Shown here: in pieces, positions 34,801 to 44,552 of the stretch
Position numbering within the stretch: the first letter of the stretch is position 1
Layout of the letters: every line of letters begins with the position of its first letter
Source of the DNA: Dyadobacter fermentans DSM 18053
GTDB lineage: Bacteria; Bacteroidota; Bacteroidia; Cytophagales; Spirosomataceae
Reading direction: 5' to 3'
NCBI RefSeq assembly: GCF_000023125.1
Contig: NC_013037.1
Span: 6,550,501-6,614,500 of the forward strand
DNA: 64,000 nucleotides
Translations under genes and position numbers: made by a program
Notes under the pieces: generated by a model
The model's database searches: none
The model's input: the letters and a program-made list of their open reading frames with translations, nothing else
Told to the model about the DNA's origin: nothing

Positions 34801-37122
34801 GTGAAACGGATACTTAGCGAAAAAATAACCACCCCTGCGGTACCACGGCGGTATTCGGGCGCTGCATGGTTTTTGACGGTGCTGGCATTGCTTCTTCCGC
34901 AACTCGCAAAAGCGGTTGAAAGCCCCCCTTCGCTGGCCGCACTGCGGCGACAAGTGGAACTGGCGAAAACCCCGCAGGAGAAAGCGGACAAGCTGATTGA
35001 AACGGGAGAATTTTACCTGCTGAAACCCGGCGAGGATCAGGAGGATATGGACAATGCCCGGAAGTACGCGCAGGCGGCCATGGAGATTAACCGGCAGCTT
35101 CGTTCGCACAGGCTGGCGGGTGATATATTGTTCCTGATGTCCCAGATCGAAAAGGAATCGGGGCGGAAAGAGGTGGGCTTGCAAAAACTGAAAGAAGCCA
35201 TTGCCGTGTACCGGAAGGCCCGATTGACGGGGAGTGAAGGGCTCGCGCTGATGGAACTGCGGCATTACTATGATTGGGCCGGGCCGGGCATGAACGAGCG
35301 CCTCCGGATCGTGCAGGAGGCGATTGCGCGCTTTGCCGCAGCGAAGGATACGGTGAATGAAGCTGCCGCCTACGTGGAGCTGGGCGACTTGTATCAATTG
35401 CAGGAAAATGCCACCGATGCCATTATTTCGCTGCGAAAGGCGATAACGCTCTATCAGGCGATCGGGCATAAGAACTTGCAATCGGTATACAACCTGATCG
35501 GACATATTTATACGGCCACCGGCGATTTGAAGAACGGGCTGAACTACGGGCACCTTGCCGTGAAGACGGCTACGGAGTTGAAAGACTCGTCTATGGTGGC
35601 GGCTACGACTTACAACCGGCTGGCCGTGACCTATTCGAAGCTCGACAGGCTGGAAACCGCGCTCGAATTGCTCCAAAAAGCTTTGATGTTCTCTATCAAA
35701 AACCAATGGGACGACGGGACGGTGCAGATCCTGGGCAATATCATTGATTTGAGTATCAAGCGCGGCGCTAGAATGAATGCGCAGATTGCTTTTCTGGAAA
35801 AATTCCTGGTGAAGAATTACAGCAAAATAACGCCCTTCGTGCGGTATACGATCGAGGAAGATCTCAGGATGTTTTTTATCAAATCCAAAAACATTCCGAA
35901 AGCGAAGTATTACCTGGATAAATGCATGCAGTACGAGCGGGAGGGGAACCTGGCATTCAACACGCACCTTTACTACGACGCGGTGGAGTTTTACCTGCTT
36001 ACCGGGAATGTGAGGCTGGCCAAGGCATATCTCGCCAAAATGGAGAAGTTGAAAGACGCCGCCAACGACCCGTTTATCTCCCAGCAATATTACCTCGTCA
36101 GCTACAAAACCGACTCGGCATCCGGTGATTTCCGGAAAGCATTCGCCAGCCATACGCGGTACAAAACGTATTCCGATTCCATTCAGGAGAGAAAATCGAA
36201 GTACGAACTGAAAGTAATGGCGGCCCGGTACGACCTCGAAAACAAGGATGCCGAAATCGCCCTCAAATCAGAGAATATCAGGCTTTTGCAAAAGGATATT
36301 GCCTCACGGAACGAGATCGTGATCAGAAGTAACCGCCTCAGGAATATCACGATTTTCGCGATGGTAATCCTGGTGTTGTTGCTGCTATCGCTGTACAGCA
36401 GAAGCCGGATCATTGAAAAGTACAGTACAAGCATTGCCAAAAAGAATGGTTATCTTCAGGACTTGCTGAAAGAGAAGGAATGGCTGATCCGGGAGGTCCA
36501 CCACCGGGTGAAGAATAATCTCCAGATGATCATCAGCCTGATCGACTCGCAGGCATCGTACCTGAGCAACGACGCTCTGCACGCCGTGATGGACAGCAAG
36601 CACCGGATCGAGGCGATGTCGCTGATCCACCAGAAGTTGTATCTCACGGACAATACATCCTCCATTAATATGAGGATTTACATTAAAGAGCTCGTGACGT
36701 ATTTGAAGGATAGTCTGGGTTTTAACAGAAATATATCTTTCACGACGGACGTGGACGAAATCGAACTGGACGTGTCCCATGCGACGCCGGTGGGCCTCAT
36801 CCTCAACGAAGCTATCACGAATGCATTGAAATATGCCTTTCCGGGCACGATGGCGGGGAAAATCGATGTCAGTTTCAAATACTGCGACGAGCGGAAAGTG
36901 TCATTGACGATCCAGGACTCGGGTGTGGGCCTGCCGCCGGATTTTGACCCTGATACGGTATCTTCCCTGGGTATGAGCCTTATGTACGGGCTGGCGACCG
37001 AGGTGAGCGGTACATTGCGCATTACGGGCGAGGCCGGAACCCGCGTGCTGCTGACGTTCAGCCTGCCCGACGTTTTCCTGAGCAGGTCGCCGGGAGACGA
37101 ACTCGTGTTGTCAAACGAATAA
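34801..37122 (+). CDS. TPR sensor histidine kinase (HisKA_2 type), first copy
   Basis: A 773-residue membrane kinase started by GTG at 34801, directly followed by a signal-like helix ending Gln-Leu-Ala-Lys-Ala. Residues about 50-480 form tetratricopeptide repeats, probably periplasmic. A membrane helix lies at about 518-538 (ITIFAMVILVLLLLSLYS), then a short coil and a HisKA_2 dimerisation domain REVHHRVKNNLQM with the phospho-acceptor at His567/568. The ATPase domain shows NEAITNALKYAFP (N-box) and DSGVGLPPDFD. The duplicate lies at 39126-41324. It pairs by position with the response regulators on either side. Confidence 0.88.
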   Translation: MKRILSEKITTPAVPRRYSGAAWFLTVLALLLPQLAKAVESPPSLAALRRQVELAKTPQEKADKLIETGEFYLLKPGEDQEDMDNARKYAQAAMEINRQLRSHRLAGDILFLMSQIEKESGRKEVGLQKLKEAIAVYRKARLTGSEGLALMELRHYYDWAGPGMNERLRIVQEAIARFAAAKDTVNEAAAYVELGDLYQLQENATDAIISLRKAITLYQAIGHKNLQSVYNLIGHIYTATGDLKNGLNYGHLAVKTATELKDSSMVAATTYNRLAVTYSKLDRLETALELLQKALMFSIKNQWDDGTVQILGNIIDLSIKRGARMNAQIAFLEKFLVKNYSKITPFVRYTIEEDLRMFFIKSKNIPKAKYYLDKCMQYEREGNLAFNTHLYYDAVEFYLLTGNVRLAKAYLAKMEKLKDAANDPFISQQYYLVSYKTDSASGDFRKAFASHTRYKTYSDSIQERKSKYELKVMAARYDLENKDAEIALKSENIRLLQKDIASRNEIVIRSNRLRNITIFAMVILVLLLLSLYSRSRIIEKYSTSIAKKNGYLQDLLKEKEWLIREVHHRVKNNLQMIISLIDSQASYLSNDALHAVMDSKHRIEAMSLIHQKLYLTDNTSSINMRIYIKELVTYLKDSLGFNRNISFTTDVDEIELDVSHATPVGLILNEAITNALKYAFPGTMAGKIDVSFKYCDERKVSLTIQDSGVGLPPDFDPDTVSSLGMSLMYGLATEVSGTLRITGEAGTRVLLTFSLPDVFLSRSPGDELVLSNE

Positions 37123-37154
37123 TACTTCCATTTTATAGCCAGGAAACAGACCGA

Positions 37155-39107
37155 ATGAAGCAAAAAATACTCATCGTAGAAGATTTGTTTGTGGAGGCAA
37201 ACCATCTCCGGATCATCCTCACCCGGGCGGGCTACCAGGTGACGGGCATCGCCCGCACTTTTGAAGAGGCCAGGGAGCTCGTCCGCACCAACCAGCCCGA
37301 TATTGCATTGCTGGACATTATGCTGGCCGGGAAAAAGAACGGTATCGAGCTCGCCAAATGCCTTAATCAGCAGCATATTCCATTCATTTTTCTGTCGGCC
37401 AATTCCAGCGAAGATATTCTCAGGGAAGCCAAGGCTACCCGTCCGAGCGGGTTCATTGTGAAGCCGTTCAGGGAAAAAGACCTGCTGATTTCGCTGGAAA
37501 TCGCGGAATACCTGCATCAAAACAGCAACGACGCCCAGCTGCGCAAAGAAGCCGTTTTTTTACAGGACCTGAAAACCCTGGCCGAAAATGGGGGCGAGTG
37601 GACTGCGCAGCTGCTGGGCATTGTGAAGGCATTTCAGCGTCTTATCCCTTTCGACTACGTTTCCGCCGGTTTCTTCGGAAAGAACTTTTTGCCTTTCAAG
37701 GGAATGCATTTTCTCCGCATTGGATTCGACGAATACCAGGCGATGGATGCCGAGGGGCTGCGGATGGTCACAAATGTGCGGGCCGCGGAACTGGCGAATA
37801 TGATGGCCGCATTACCGCCCATTTCCCAGGTGGAGTATTACAATGCGGAGAAATTCAGGAAAATGTCTGCCGAAATTCCGCTTAAAAAGCTGATCGCGGG
37901 CAAATTCGATATGCGCTCGAACCTGGTGATGCCCATTGCCAATATTTCGATTGACGGAAAGCAGTTTTTCTTCTGCTTTTACAGCCGCCGCCCCGATGCC
38001 TTCGGGGAACAGGACCTCGAACTCTGCGCGCGGTTACAGCCTGCGATCGAAAGTGCGATCCGCAAAATGATCCGTGCCGCGAGCACATCCGGTCCCGATA
38101 TGGAACTGGATCACGCGATCGAGGTAATGGCCGGTTCGAGGTCGGAGTCGCCTGTATTCGACTCGATGGTAGGACAGAGCCACCTGATGCTCAATATCCT
38201 TGACCTGATCAGCCAGGTGGCGCCGAGTGACACTTCTGTGCTCATCACCGGCGAGAGCGGTACCGGCAAGGAGCATGTGGCCGACACCATTCACCAGCTG
38301 TCTCCGCGAAAAAGCAAGCCGTTCGTGAAAGTGAATTGCGCCGCATTGCCCATTAACCTGATCGAGTCCGAACTTTTCGGGCATGAGAAAGGCGCATTTA
38401 CCGGGGCGACCGAGAGGCGGATCGGGCGGTTTGAACAGGCGGACGGCGGGACGATATTTCTGGACGAGATCGGCGATATGCCGCTCGAAGTGCAGGTAAA
38501 ACTATTGCGGGTGTTGCAGCAGCGGGAAATCGAGCGCGTGGGCGGCACCCAGCCGATCAAAATCAACATCCGGGTCATTACAGCCACCAACCGGAACCTC
38601 GAAAGGGCCATTGCCGAAGGTAAATTCCGCCTGGACATTTACTATCGCCTGAATGTATTCCCGATTGCCATGCCTGCGCTCCGGGAGCGGACGGAGGACA
38701 TTGCACCGCTAGTGCATCATTTTATTGGCTATTTTGGCAGGAAAACGGGTAAAAACATCTCGGGCATATCCGATCGCGCCCTGGCGATGCTGATGGACTA
38801 CGGCTGGCCGGGCAATATCCGGGAGCTGGAAAATGTGATCGAGCGCAGCGTGCTGCTGGCGAAGGGTAATTCGATCGACACGGTGTATTTACCGGCCCAT
38901 CCGGCCGTGGAAGGAATAGCGAAAGCGGGGCCGCCGGTCCTGAAAAATATTTTTGAAAATGAGCGCGACCACATTATCAGCGTATTAAAGGCTTGCGAAG
39001 GGAGGATCAGCGGGGAAAACGGCGCAGCGAAGATCCTCGCCATTCCGCCTACGACGCTTAGTTCAAAAATGAAGAAGCTGGGGATTAAGAAGAGTATCGG
39101 CTTTTGA
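37155..39107 (+). CDS. Sigma-54-dependent response regulator, REC-GAF-AAA+-Fis (intact)
   Basis: A 650-residue regulator, intact paralogue of 33049-34797. The receiver has Asp54 and LSAN/IVKPF. A middle domain with the shared segment FLRIGFDEYQAMD follows, then AAA+ with GESGTGKE, GAFTGA (about 413), Walker B IFLDEIGD and RFRLDIYYRLN, then a linker and a Fis-type HTH reading GRISGENGAAKIL and TTLSSKMKKLGI. The HTH resembles those of the GAF-type activators, so it may recognise a similar operator. Flanked by the two TPR kinases, its likely partners. Confidence 0.92.
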   Translation: MKQKILIVEDLFVEANHLRIILTRAGYQVTGIARTFEEARELVRTNQPDIALLDIMLAGKKNGIELAKCLNQQHIPFIFLSANSSEDILREAKATRPSGFIVKPFREKDLLISLEIAEYLHQNSNDAQLRKEAVFLQDLKTLAENGGEWTAQLLGIVKAFQRLIPFDYVSAGFFGKNFLPFKGMHFLRIGFDEYQAMDAEGLRMVTNVRAAELANMMAALPPISQVEYYNAEKFRKMSAEIPLKKLIAGKFDMRSNLVMPIANISIDGKQFFFCFYSRRPDAFGEQDLELCARLQPAIESAIRKMIRAASTSGPDMELDHAIEVMAGSRSESPVFDSMVGQSHLMLNILDLISQVAPSDTSVLITGESGTGKEHVADTIHQLSPRKSKPFVKVNCAALPINLIESELFGHEKGAFTGATERRIGRFEQADGGTIFLDEIGDMPLEVQVKLLRVLQQREIERVGGTQPIKINIRVITATNRNLERAIAEGKFRLDIYYRLNVFPIAMPALRERTEDIAPLVHHFIGYFGRKTGKNISGISDRALAMLMDYGWPGNIRELENVIERSVLLAKGNSIDTVYLPAHPAVEGIAKAGPPVLKNIFENERDHIISVLKACEGRISGENGAAKILAIPPTTLSSKMKKLGIKKSIGF

Positions 39108-39125
39108 CCAAAACATTCCCTGCTT

Positions 39126-41324
39126 ATGCGAAGCGTCATTGTCTTCTTGCTGATCCTCTTCGCCGTAACCCATGTGGCCGGCCAGCCGGAAGACAAGCGC
39201 GCGGCGGAGCTCACACAGCTGTTGAGACGTGCCAAAAACGACCTGGAAAAGGCCAACGCGCAGATAGAACTCGCCCATCACTACATGGCGAAGCCGGGTT
39301 CCGAAGCAGCGGACATGAAAAAGGCCCGCGGGTTTCTGGATGACGCAACTCAGACCAATAGAACGCTTCAATCGGCGGTGATCGCGGGAAATATCCTGCT
39401 GGAAGATTCTCAGATTGAAAAGGAAACCGGTCACAGGAATGCCGGCTTGAAGAAATTGCAGGAGGCGATCCGGGTTTTCAGGCGCGCCAATGCGCCGGGC
39501 CGCGAAGGTCGGGCATTGATGGAACTCAGGCATTACTACGGACTGGAAGGCCAGGAATTAAAGGAACGGATTGCCATTGTGGGGCAGGCGGCGCATTGCT
39601 TCGTCCGGTCGGGCGATAAGCCTGAAGAGGGCAATGTGTACCTGGAACTGGGCGATCTTTACCGCATCATGGGCGAGCCTGCGGAGGCGATATTTGCGCT
39701 ACGTAGGACCATTCAGCTTTATGAAGAATCCCGGTACACGGCCATGCAGTCGGTGTATAACCTGATCGGTAATGCATACATCGAAACGGGCGATTTTGAG
39801 AATGCGCTCCGGTATGGCCACCTGGCCGTGAAGGTGTTGGATGAACTGCGGGACACCTCTTTTGTGGCCGCAACCACCTATAACCGGCTGGGAATTACGT
39901 ATTTCCGGATCGGTAATCTGGATATGTCGATGGAATGTTTTGAGAAGGCCTTAACCTATGCGATCCGGAACAACTGGGACGATGGGGTTGCTGAGATTAC
40001 GGCTAATGTTGCCGAGCTGAGCATCAGGCTAGGGTCGAAAATGGAGCCGCATATCCATTCGCTGGAAGGATTTATGCGGCGGTATTCCGGGAGTTTGCAA
40101 CCGCGGTCGAGGCACTTTGCGGAGTCACTGCTCCGGCAGTTCTATGTGCAGCTCGGCGATGTGAAAAAGGCCGGATACTACCTCCGCAGAACATTGCCCC
40201 TCGAATTGGAAACCGATATAACCGACCGGATCATGCTCTACCGGGATGCGGTGCTATATTACAACCTGACGGGAGACGTTAAGAATAGCTCCATTTTTCT
40301 CGCCAAATTCAAAGCACTTACCGCGAAGGTTTCCAATCCGCGCCATTTGGAACTATACTACATTGTGGCTTACAAAACCGATTCGTCCCAGGGCAGGTTC
40401 AGGGAGGCATTGGACAACCATAAACGCTACAAACAGTATGCGGATACGATCAGCACACGCCGGTCGAAGCGGGAAATAAGGGTAATGGACGCCAGGTTTA
40501 ACCTGGACCGGAAAGATGCCGAAATCCGGAACAAATCGGAAAATATATTCCTCCTGCAAAGAAACATCGAGGCCCAAACAGAACTGCTGAACAGGGGAAA
40601 TGTGATCAGAAAGGTGATCATCGCCGCGGTGATCATTCTTTTGCTGCTGGTACTTTCGCTGTACAGCCGGTGGAAGCTAGGAAGGGAGTACAGCCGTAGC
40701 GTGGAGGACAAAAACAGCAAGCTCGAAGTTTTGTTGAAGGAGAAGGAATGGTTGATCAGGGAGGTTCATCACCGGGTGAAAAACAACCTGCAAATGATTG
40801 TCAGCCTGATCGATTCCCAGGCCTCATACCTGAACAATGGTGCGCTGGACGCCGTGCTGGACAGCAAGCACCGGATTGAAGCGATGTCCCTCATTCACCA
40901 GAAACTGTATTTATCCGAGGATGTGACGACGGTGAATATGCGCTGGTATATCAATGAGCTAATCACCCATTTAAAAGATTGCATTGGCTCAAACCAAAAC
41001 ATCTTGTTCGCTTCCGATCTGGAAGAGGTGTACCTGGATGTTTCCAATGCGGTCCCGATCGGCTTGATTTTGAATGAAGCTATTACGAATTCGATCAAAC
41101 ACGCGTTTCCTGACAATGAACCGGGGCGAATCCATGTGGTACTTGGCTGCGAAGATGAAAAGGTGAATCTAATTATTTCCGACAATGGTATCGGGCTGAA
41201 TCCCGACTTCGACACCCAGAATGCCGGCTCGCTGGGCATGAACCTCATGTACGGCCTGGCGGCAGAGGTAGAAGGGCAGTTGACAATTGATGGTACTGAC
41301 GGTACGACTGTGTCGGTTTCGTAA
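39126..41324 (+). CDS. TPR sensor histidine kinase (HisKA_2 type), second copy
   Basis: A 732-residue paralogue of 34801-37122 with the same plan: signal peptide (MRSVIVFLLILFAVTHVAGQ), tetratricopeptide region (about 30-480), membrane helix (about 497-517, VIIAAVIILLLLVLSLYS), HisKA_2 motif EVHHRVKNNLQMIV (His548/549), and ATPase domain with NEAITNSIKHAFP. It starts 18 nt after the response regulator. The stop abuts the stop of the converging AraC gene. The two copies share long identical words but have diverged in the sensor part, so they may sense different signals. Confidence 0.88.
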   Translation: MRSVIVFLLILFAVTHVAGQPEDKRAAELTQLLRRAKNDLEKANAQIELAHHYMAKPGSEAADMKKARGFLDDATQTNRTLQSAVIAGNILLEDSQIEKETGHRNAGLKKLQEAIRVFRRANAPGREGRALMELRHYYGLEGQELKERIAIVGQAAHCFVRSGDKPEEGNVYLELGDLYRIMGEPAEAIFALRRTIQLYEESRYTAMQSVYNLIGNAYIETGDFENALRYGHLAVKVLDELRDTSFVAATTYNRLGITYFRIGNLDMSMECFEKALTYAIRNNWDDGVAEITANVAELSIRLGSKMEPHIHSLEGFMRRYSGSLQPRSRHFAESLLRQFYVQLGDVKKAGYYLRRTLPLELETDITDRIMLYRDAVLYYNLTGDVKNSSIFLAKFKALTAKVSNPRHLELYYIVAYKTDSSQGRFREALDNHKRYKQYADTISTRRSKREIRVMDARFNLDRKDAEIRNKSENIFLLQRNIEAQTELLNRGNVIRKVIIAAVIILLLLVLSLYSRWKLGREYSRSVEDKNSKLEVLLKEKEWLIREVHHRVKNNLQMIVSLIDSQASYLNNGALDAVLDSKHRIEAMSLIHQKLYLSEDVTTVNMRWYINELITHLKDCIGSNQNILFASDLEEVYLDVSNAVPIGLILNEAITNSIKHAFPDNEPGRIHVVLGCEDEKVNLIISDNGIGLNPDFDTQNAGSLGMNLMYGLAAEVEGQLTIDGTDGTTVSVS

Positions 41325-42110
41325 TTACGGCATCACCTCAGTGGGAGCGCGGCCGAACTCCTTCTTGAAAGCGAATGAGAAATGAGACAGGTTTTCGAAA
41401 CCAACTTCGAGGTACACCTCGCTGGGTTTGCGGTGCTGCCGGTTAATCTGAAAATAGGCCTCTTCCAGTCGTTTCTTTTTGAGCCAGCTTCCCGGATTAG
41501 TGCCGAAGGCCTGTTGGAAATCCCGCTTGAAAGAGGAAAGGCTCCTGCCCGTCAGATAAGCAAACCGTTCGAGGCTGATATTGAACCGGAAGTTATGGTT
41601 CATAAAATCTGTCAGGTCAATTTTCGCGGGATTGGCGAAGTTGAAGAAGATATTGGCCATCCCGGGATCTGTTTTCAGGATGATCATTAATAATTCTTCG
41701 CGCTTAATGTCGGCGAAAGCTTCATCCAGCTGCAAATTGCCGGTGTAGTAGGGTTCGAGCGATTGGACGTAGTGCCCGATCAGTTTGTTTTTTGGTAGAA
41801 AAAGGAATGCGTCATCTGCACGTGATGGGTGCGTTTCAACAGGGTGCCGCTCCAAAAAAGCTATTAAAAACGGCTCGTCGAAAGTAATGATGATCTTCTC
41901 GAATTCGTCATTGTCTTTGTACTTGGTATAGCGAACCAGATGGTTCTTCCTGGCGATACAGAAATCGCCGGGAACCATCTGATAGTGCTTATTGCCGTCG
42001 AATGCCTTCATCGAACCCCTCAGCAGGTACAGGAAAAAGTGCTCGGGTATAAATTGCTCCGGCGATATTTCCGGGCCCAGCTGGCAGGATTGGATGTTGG
42101 TTACTTTCAT
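41325..42110 (-). CDS. AraC-family transcriptional regulator
   Basis: A 261-residue regulator. The N-terminal cupin-like sensor includes VPGDFCIARKNHLVRYTKY. The C-terminal HTH pair includes SLERFAYLTGRSLSSFKRDF and PSEVYLEVGFENLSHFSFAF, ending FGRAPTEVMP. It lies 19 nt after the SDR gene (42130-43041) in the same direction, so it probably is co-transcribed with, and may regulate, that SDR. Confidence 0.88.
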   Translation of the reverse strand: MKVTNIQSCQLGPEISPEQFIPEHFFLYLLRGSMKAFDGNKHYQMVPGDFCIARKNHLVRYTKYKDNDEFEKIIITFDEPFLIAFLERHPVETHPSRADDAFLFLPKNKLIGHYVQSLEPYYTGNLQLDEAFADIKREELLMIILKTDPGMANIFFNFANPAKIDLTDFMNHNFRFNISLERFAYLTGRSLSSFKRDFQQAFGTNPGSWLKKKRLEEAYFQINRQHRKPSEVYLEVGFENLSHFSFAFKKEFGRAPTEVMP

Positions 42111-42129
42111 GTTTCAGCTTTTGATATCC

Positions 42130-43041
42130 TCAAAAATCAAATTTCATACCGGTTGCTGTTTCGGCATAATCCCAAAGTTCCTGTGCCAAAGCCTGATCGG
42201 TCATTGAAGGCGAAGAATGCTTTGAGAGCGTCGGATAGCCGGCATATTCATTCGGTCCATCGGGCCCGATAAACTCGCCACCCCTGATGGAGCTGTCCGT
42301 AGCAGCGAACAGGGTCGGCAGCGCGCCTTGCCACGCTTCCATCACTGTGTCGAACTGAGCGAACAAGCCTTCCAGCACATCGCTGCCGATATGCCTTTGC
42401 AGGTCTGTGCGGGTGACGCCCGGGTGCGCGGCTACCGACAATACCTTGCTTTGGCCGGCTTTCAGCCTGCGGTCCAGCTCATAGGTGAAAAGAATGTCGG
42501 CCAGTTTGCTCACAGCATATTCCCGCCAGGAGTCGTAGGTGTTTTCCAGTTTCAAATTGCCAAAATCAATGCCGGGTGCCAGTGTGGCCGCGCCGCTGGA
42601 CAGTGTCACCACCCTCGCAGCATCAGCTGCATTCAGCAGGGGAAGCAAATGTGCCGTAAGCGCAAAATGCCCAATGAAATTCACCCCAAACTGCAATTCA
42701 AAGCCATCATTGGTTCTGGATGGCGGTGGGATCATCACGCCTGCATTATTGACAAGAATGTCCAGACGATGGTGCCCTTCGCTGAACTGATCCGCAAATG
42801 TTTTAACATCATCCAGGCTTGCCAGGTTCAGCAATCCTATTTCCAACCCACCTGCTTTCCCGGATTCTTTCTTAATCCTTTCAGCCGCAGAAACCGCTTT
42901 TTCCATGTCCCTGGCGGAAATCGTCACAATGGCCCCTTTTTGGTATAAAGCCTTTGCCACTTCGTATCCGATCCCCGTATTAGCGCCCGTAACGATGGCT
43001 ATTTTACCTGTTAAATCAGGTATGTCATTTGATGTCCACAT
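42130..43041 (-). CDS. SDR-family oxidoreductase (retinol-dehydrogenase/WW-like group)
   Basis: A 303-residue short-chain dehydrogenase with cofactor motif TGANTGIG, NNAGVM, catalytic Ser in LSSGAA and an intact YAVSK (Tyr-x-x-x-Lys). The region after DFGNLKLENTYDSWREY is typical of the protochlorophyllide-reductase-like/WWOX-like SDR group. Substrate unknown. First gene of a two-gene unit with the AraC regulator. Confidence 0.9.
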   Translation of the reverse strand: MWTSNDIPDLTGKIAIVTGANTGIGYEVAKALYQKGAIVTISARDMEKAVSAAERIKKESGKAGGLEIGLLNLASLDDVKTFADQFSEGHHRLDILVNNAGVMIPPPSRTNDGFELQFGVNFIGHFALTAHLLPLLNAADAARVVTLSSGAATLAPGIDFGNLKLENTYDSWREYAVSKLADILFTYELDRRLKAGQSKVLSVAAHPGVTRTDLQRHIGSDVLEGLFAQFDTVMEAWQGALPTLFAATDSSIRGGEFIGPDGPNEYAGYPTLSKHSSPSMTDQALAQELWDYAETATGMKFDF

Positions 43042-43291
43042 AATTTCGAGATTGTTTTATGCAAAATTCGGGAATCAAGCGGCAGGGAGGTTTGTTGTGC
43101 AGTCCAACTTTGGTTTGTTGTGGAGGTCAGATGGAGGTATAGCTTTCGGGATGGTTTTGGATTGTACGATCTTTCGGTTATGTTATCGCCCGCCGCTGAC
43201 CAAGGGCGTCCCGCGAAGAGGAGGTTTGTGGAACCCGGTCTTTCACCTCAAAAACTTATATCTTCATATTCATATCATCAGAATAAAATTT

Positions 43292-43855
43292 ATGGCAGGT
43301 GCCCGCGCAGATAGTATTTTTAGGATCACTACTGATAAAGAACACGTAATCTGTCCGCCTCAGCAGGTTTTTTCCAATGCTGACTTCCATTTCACACTTA
43401 CTGTTGGGGGAGGTTTGTTTGAAGATGAATGCGAATATGACGGGTTTAGACAAGTACTGCAACGCCTTGGAGAAACGGAATTTTACATTCTCGAAAATAT
43501 TGGTGCCACTATAACAGATAGAAGTCTCCCATTTAGTGCCACGATATCGCTTGATTGTCGCTATGTCGACTTTCAAACAATGTTAGAAGCATTTGAGCCA
43601 CCATTTGGATGGGTAATAAACCACTTCTTCGTTTTTGGGAATAATGCTGGTTGGGGCATTTACGTTGCCGAATTTCCTCCCGTAAATATAATCGGTTGTA
43701 GTAAGCTGCTTTTAAGGGAATTTCGCGAAGCATTTGGAATTGAAGGAAATGGATATGAGCAGATTAGCGATTTGATTGATCGGGAATTTGAAAACAATCC
43801 CGAAGATAAAAGGCGATTTATAGAGGTGTACGTAAATGACAATCGAATTGCGTGA
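43292..43855 (+). CDS. Hypothetical protein
   Basis: A 187-residue protein from ATG 43292 (MAGARADSIFRITTDK). The open frame extends upstream through the divergent SDR gene but that part is antisense. Mixed alpha/beta, acidic, no signal or membrane segment. The coding region is more AT-rich than the SDR side, which fits the start of an accessory region. Small proteins of this look are sometimes toxin-immunity factors, but no motif supports that here. Confidence 0.55.
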   Translation: MAGARADSIFRITTDKEHVICPPQQVFSNADFHFTLTVGGGLFEDECEYDGFRQVLQRLGETEFYILENIGATITDRSLPFSATISLDCRYVDFQTMLEAFEPPFGWVINHFFVFGNNAGWGIYVAEFPPVNIIGCSKLLLREFREAFGIEGNGYEQISDLIDREFENNPEDKRRFIEVYVNDNRIA

Positions 43856-44038
43856 ACTTGTAATAGTATCAAGTCGCCCGGCACTGTTACCAAGGGGTTC
43901 ATGAAACGTCCGTGGCCGCCGCACACTCACAAAATGTTTTTTTGAATAAAAATGCCCTTTCATGTGACATTTATCAACCGAATGCGAATAATTGGAGCGT
44001 AACCAGTAAGTTCTCCAATCAGACAAATTCAATGCGCT

Positions 44039-44548
44039 ATGCTACTTAACAGAGATGCCGCTCAATTTTTGAATGTGGTTGATTCTAACAAAGGTATCAT
44101 CTACAAAGTGGCAAATGCGTACTGCCGTGACACCGAAGATCGGAAGGATCTGATTCAGGAAATTACTTTGCAACTCTGGCTGGCCTTTCCCAAGTATGAC
44201 GAGCAGTTTATGCTCACCACGTGGATGTATCGCATCGCTTTGAATGTGTCGATCTCTTTTTTTCGAAAGCAGACCAGCCGGGATAAGATCGCCCATCCCT
44301 TAACCGATGAAATCCTTACTCTGACAACCGATGACGAACCAACAGACTTGGGTTCCGACTTAACTATGCTCCACGAGTTTATCAGGCAACTGAAAGAATT
44401 TGACAGAGCGCTTATGCTTCTGTACCTGGAAGGTCACAGCCAAGCAGAGATGGCAGCTATTCTTGGAATCACAGTTTCAAACGTTTCGACCAAAGTGGGA
44501 AGAATCAAGGAACAACTTCGCCGCAAATTCACGACCTTCAAATCTTAA
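44039..44548 (+). CDS. ECF-type RNA polymerase sigma factor
   Basis: A 169-residue sigma-70-family factor with region 2 (CRDTEDRKDLIQEITLQLW then TWMYRIALNVSISFFRK) and region 4 (LYLEGHSQAEMAAILGITVSNVSTKVGRIKEQLR). No region 3, as in ECF factors. It is followed 4 nt later by a membrane protein that is the usual companion in Bacteroidota, possibly an anti-sigma factor. Confidence 0.92.
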   Translation: MLLNRDAAQFLNVVDSNKGIIYKVANAYCRDTEDRKDLIQEITLQLWLAFPKYDEQFMLTTWMYRIALNVSISFFRKQTSRDKIAHPLTDEILTLTTDDEPTDLGSDLTMLHEFIRQLKEFDRALMLLYLEGHSQAEMAAILGITVSNVSTKVGRIKEQLRRKFTTFKS

Positions 44549-44552
44549 AACT

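Noticed and set aside
43080..43130. Direct repeat of GGTTTGTTGTG
   Set aside because: Two short copies only, with no symmetry or element context; treated as chance or minor duplication.
42905..43291. 5' extension of the hypothetical protein 43292-43855
   Set aside because: The frame is open but runs antisense through the SDR start region; gene-like sequence begins at ATG 43292.
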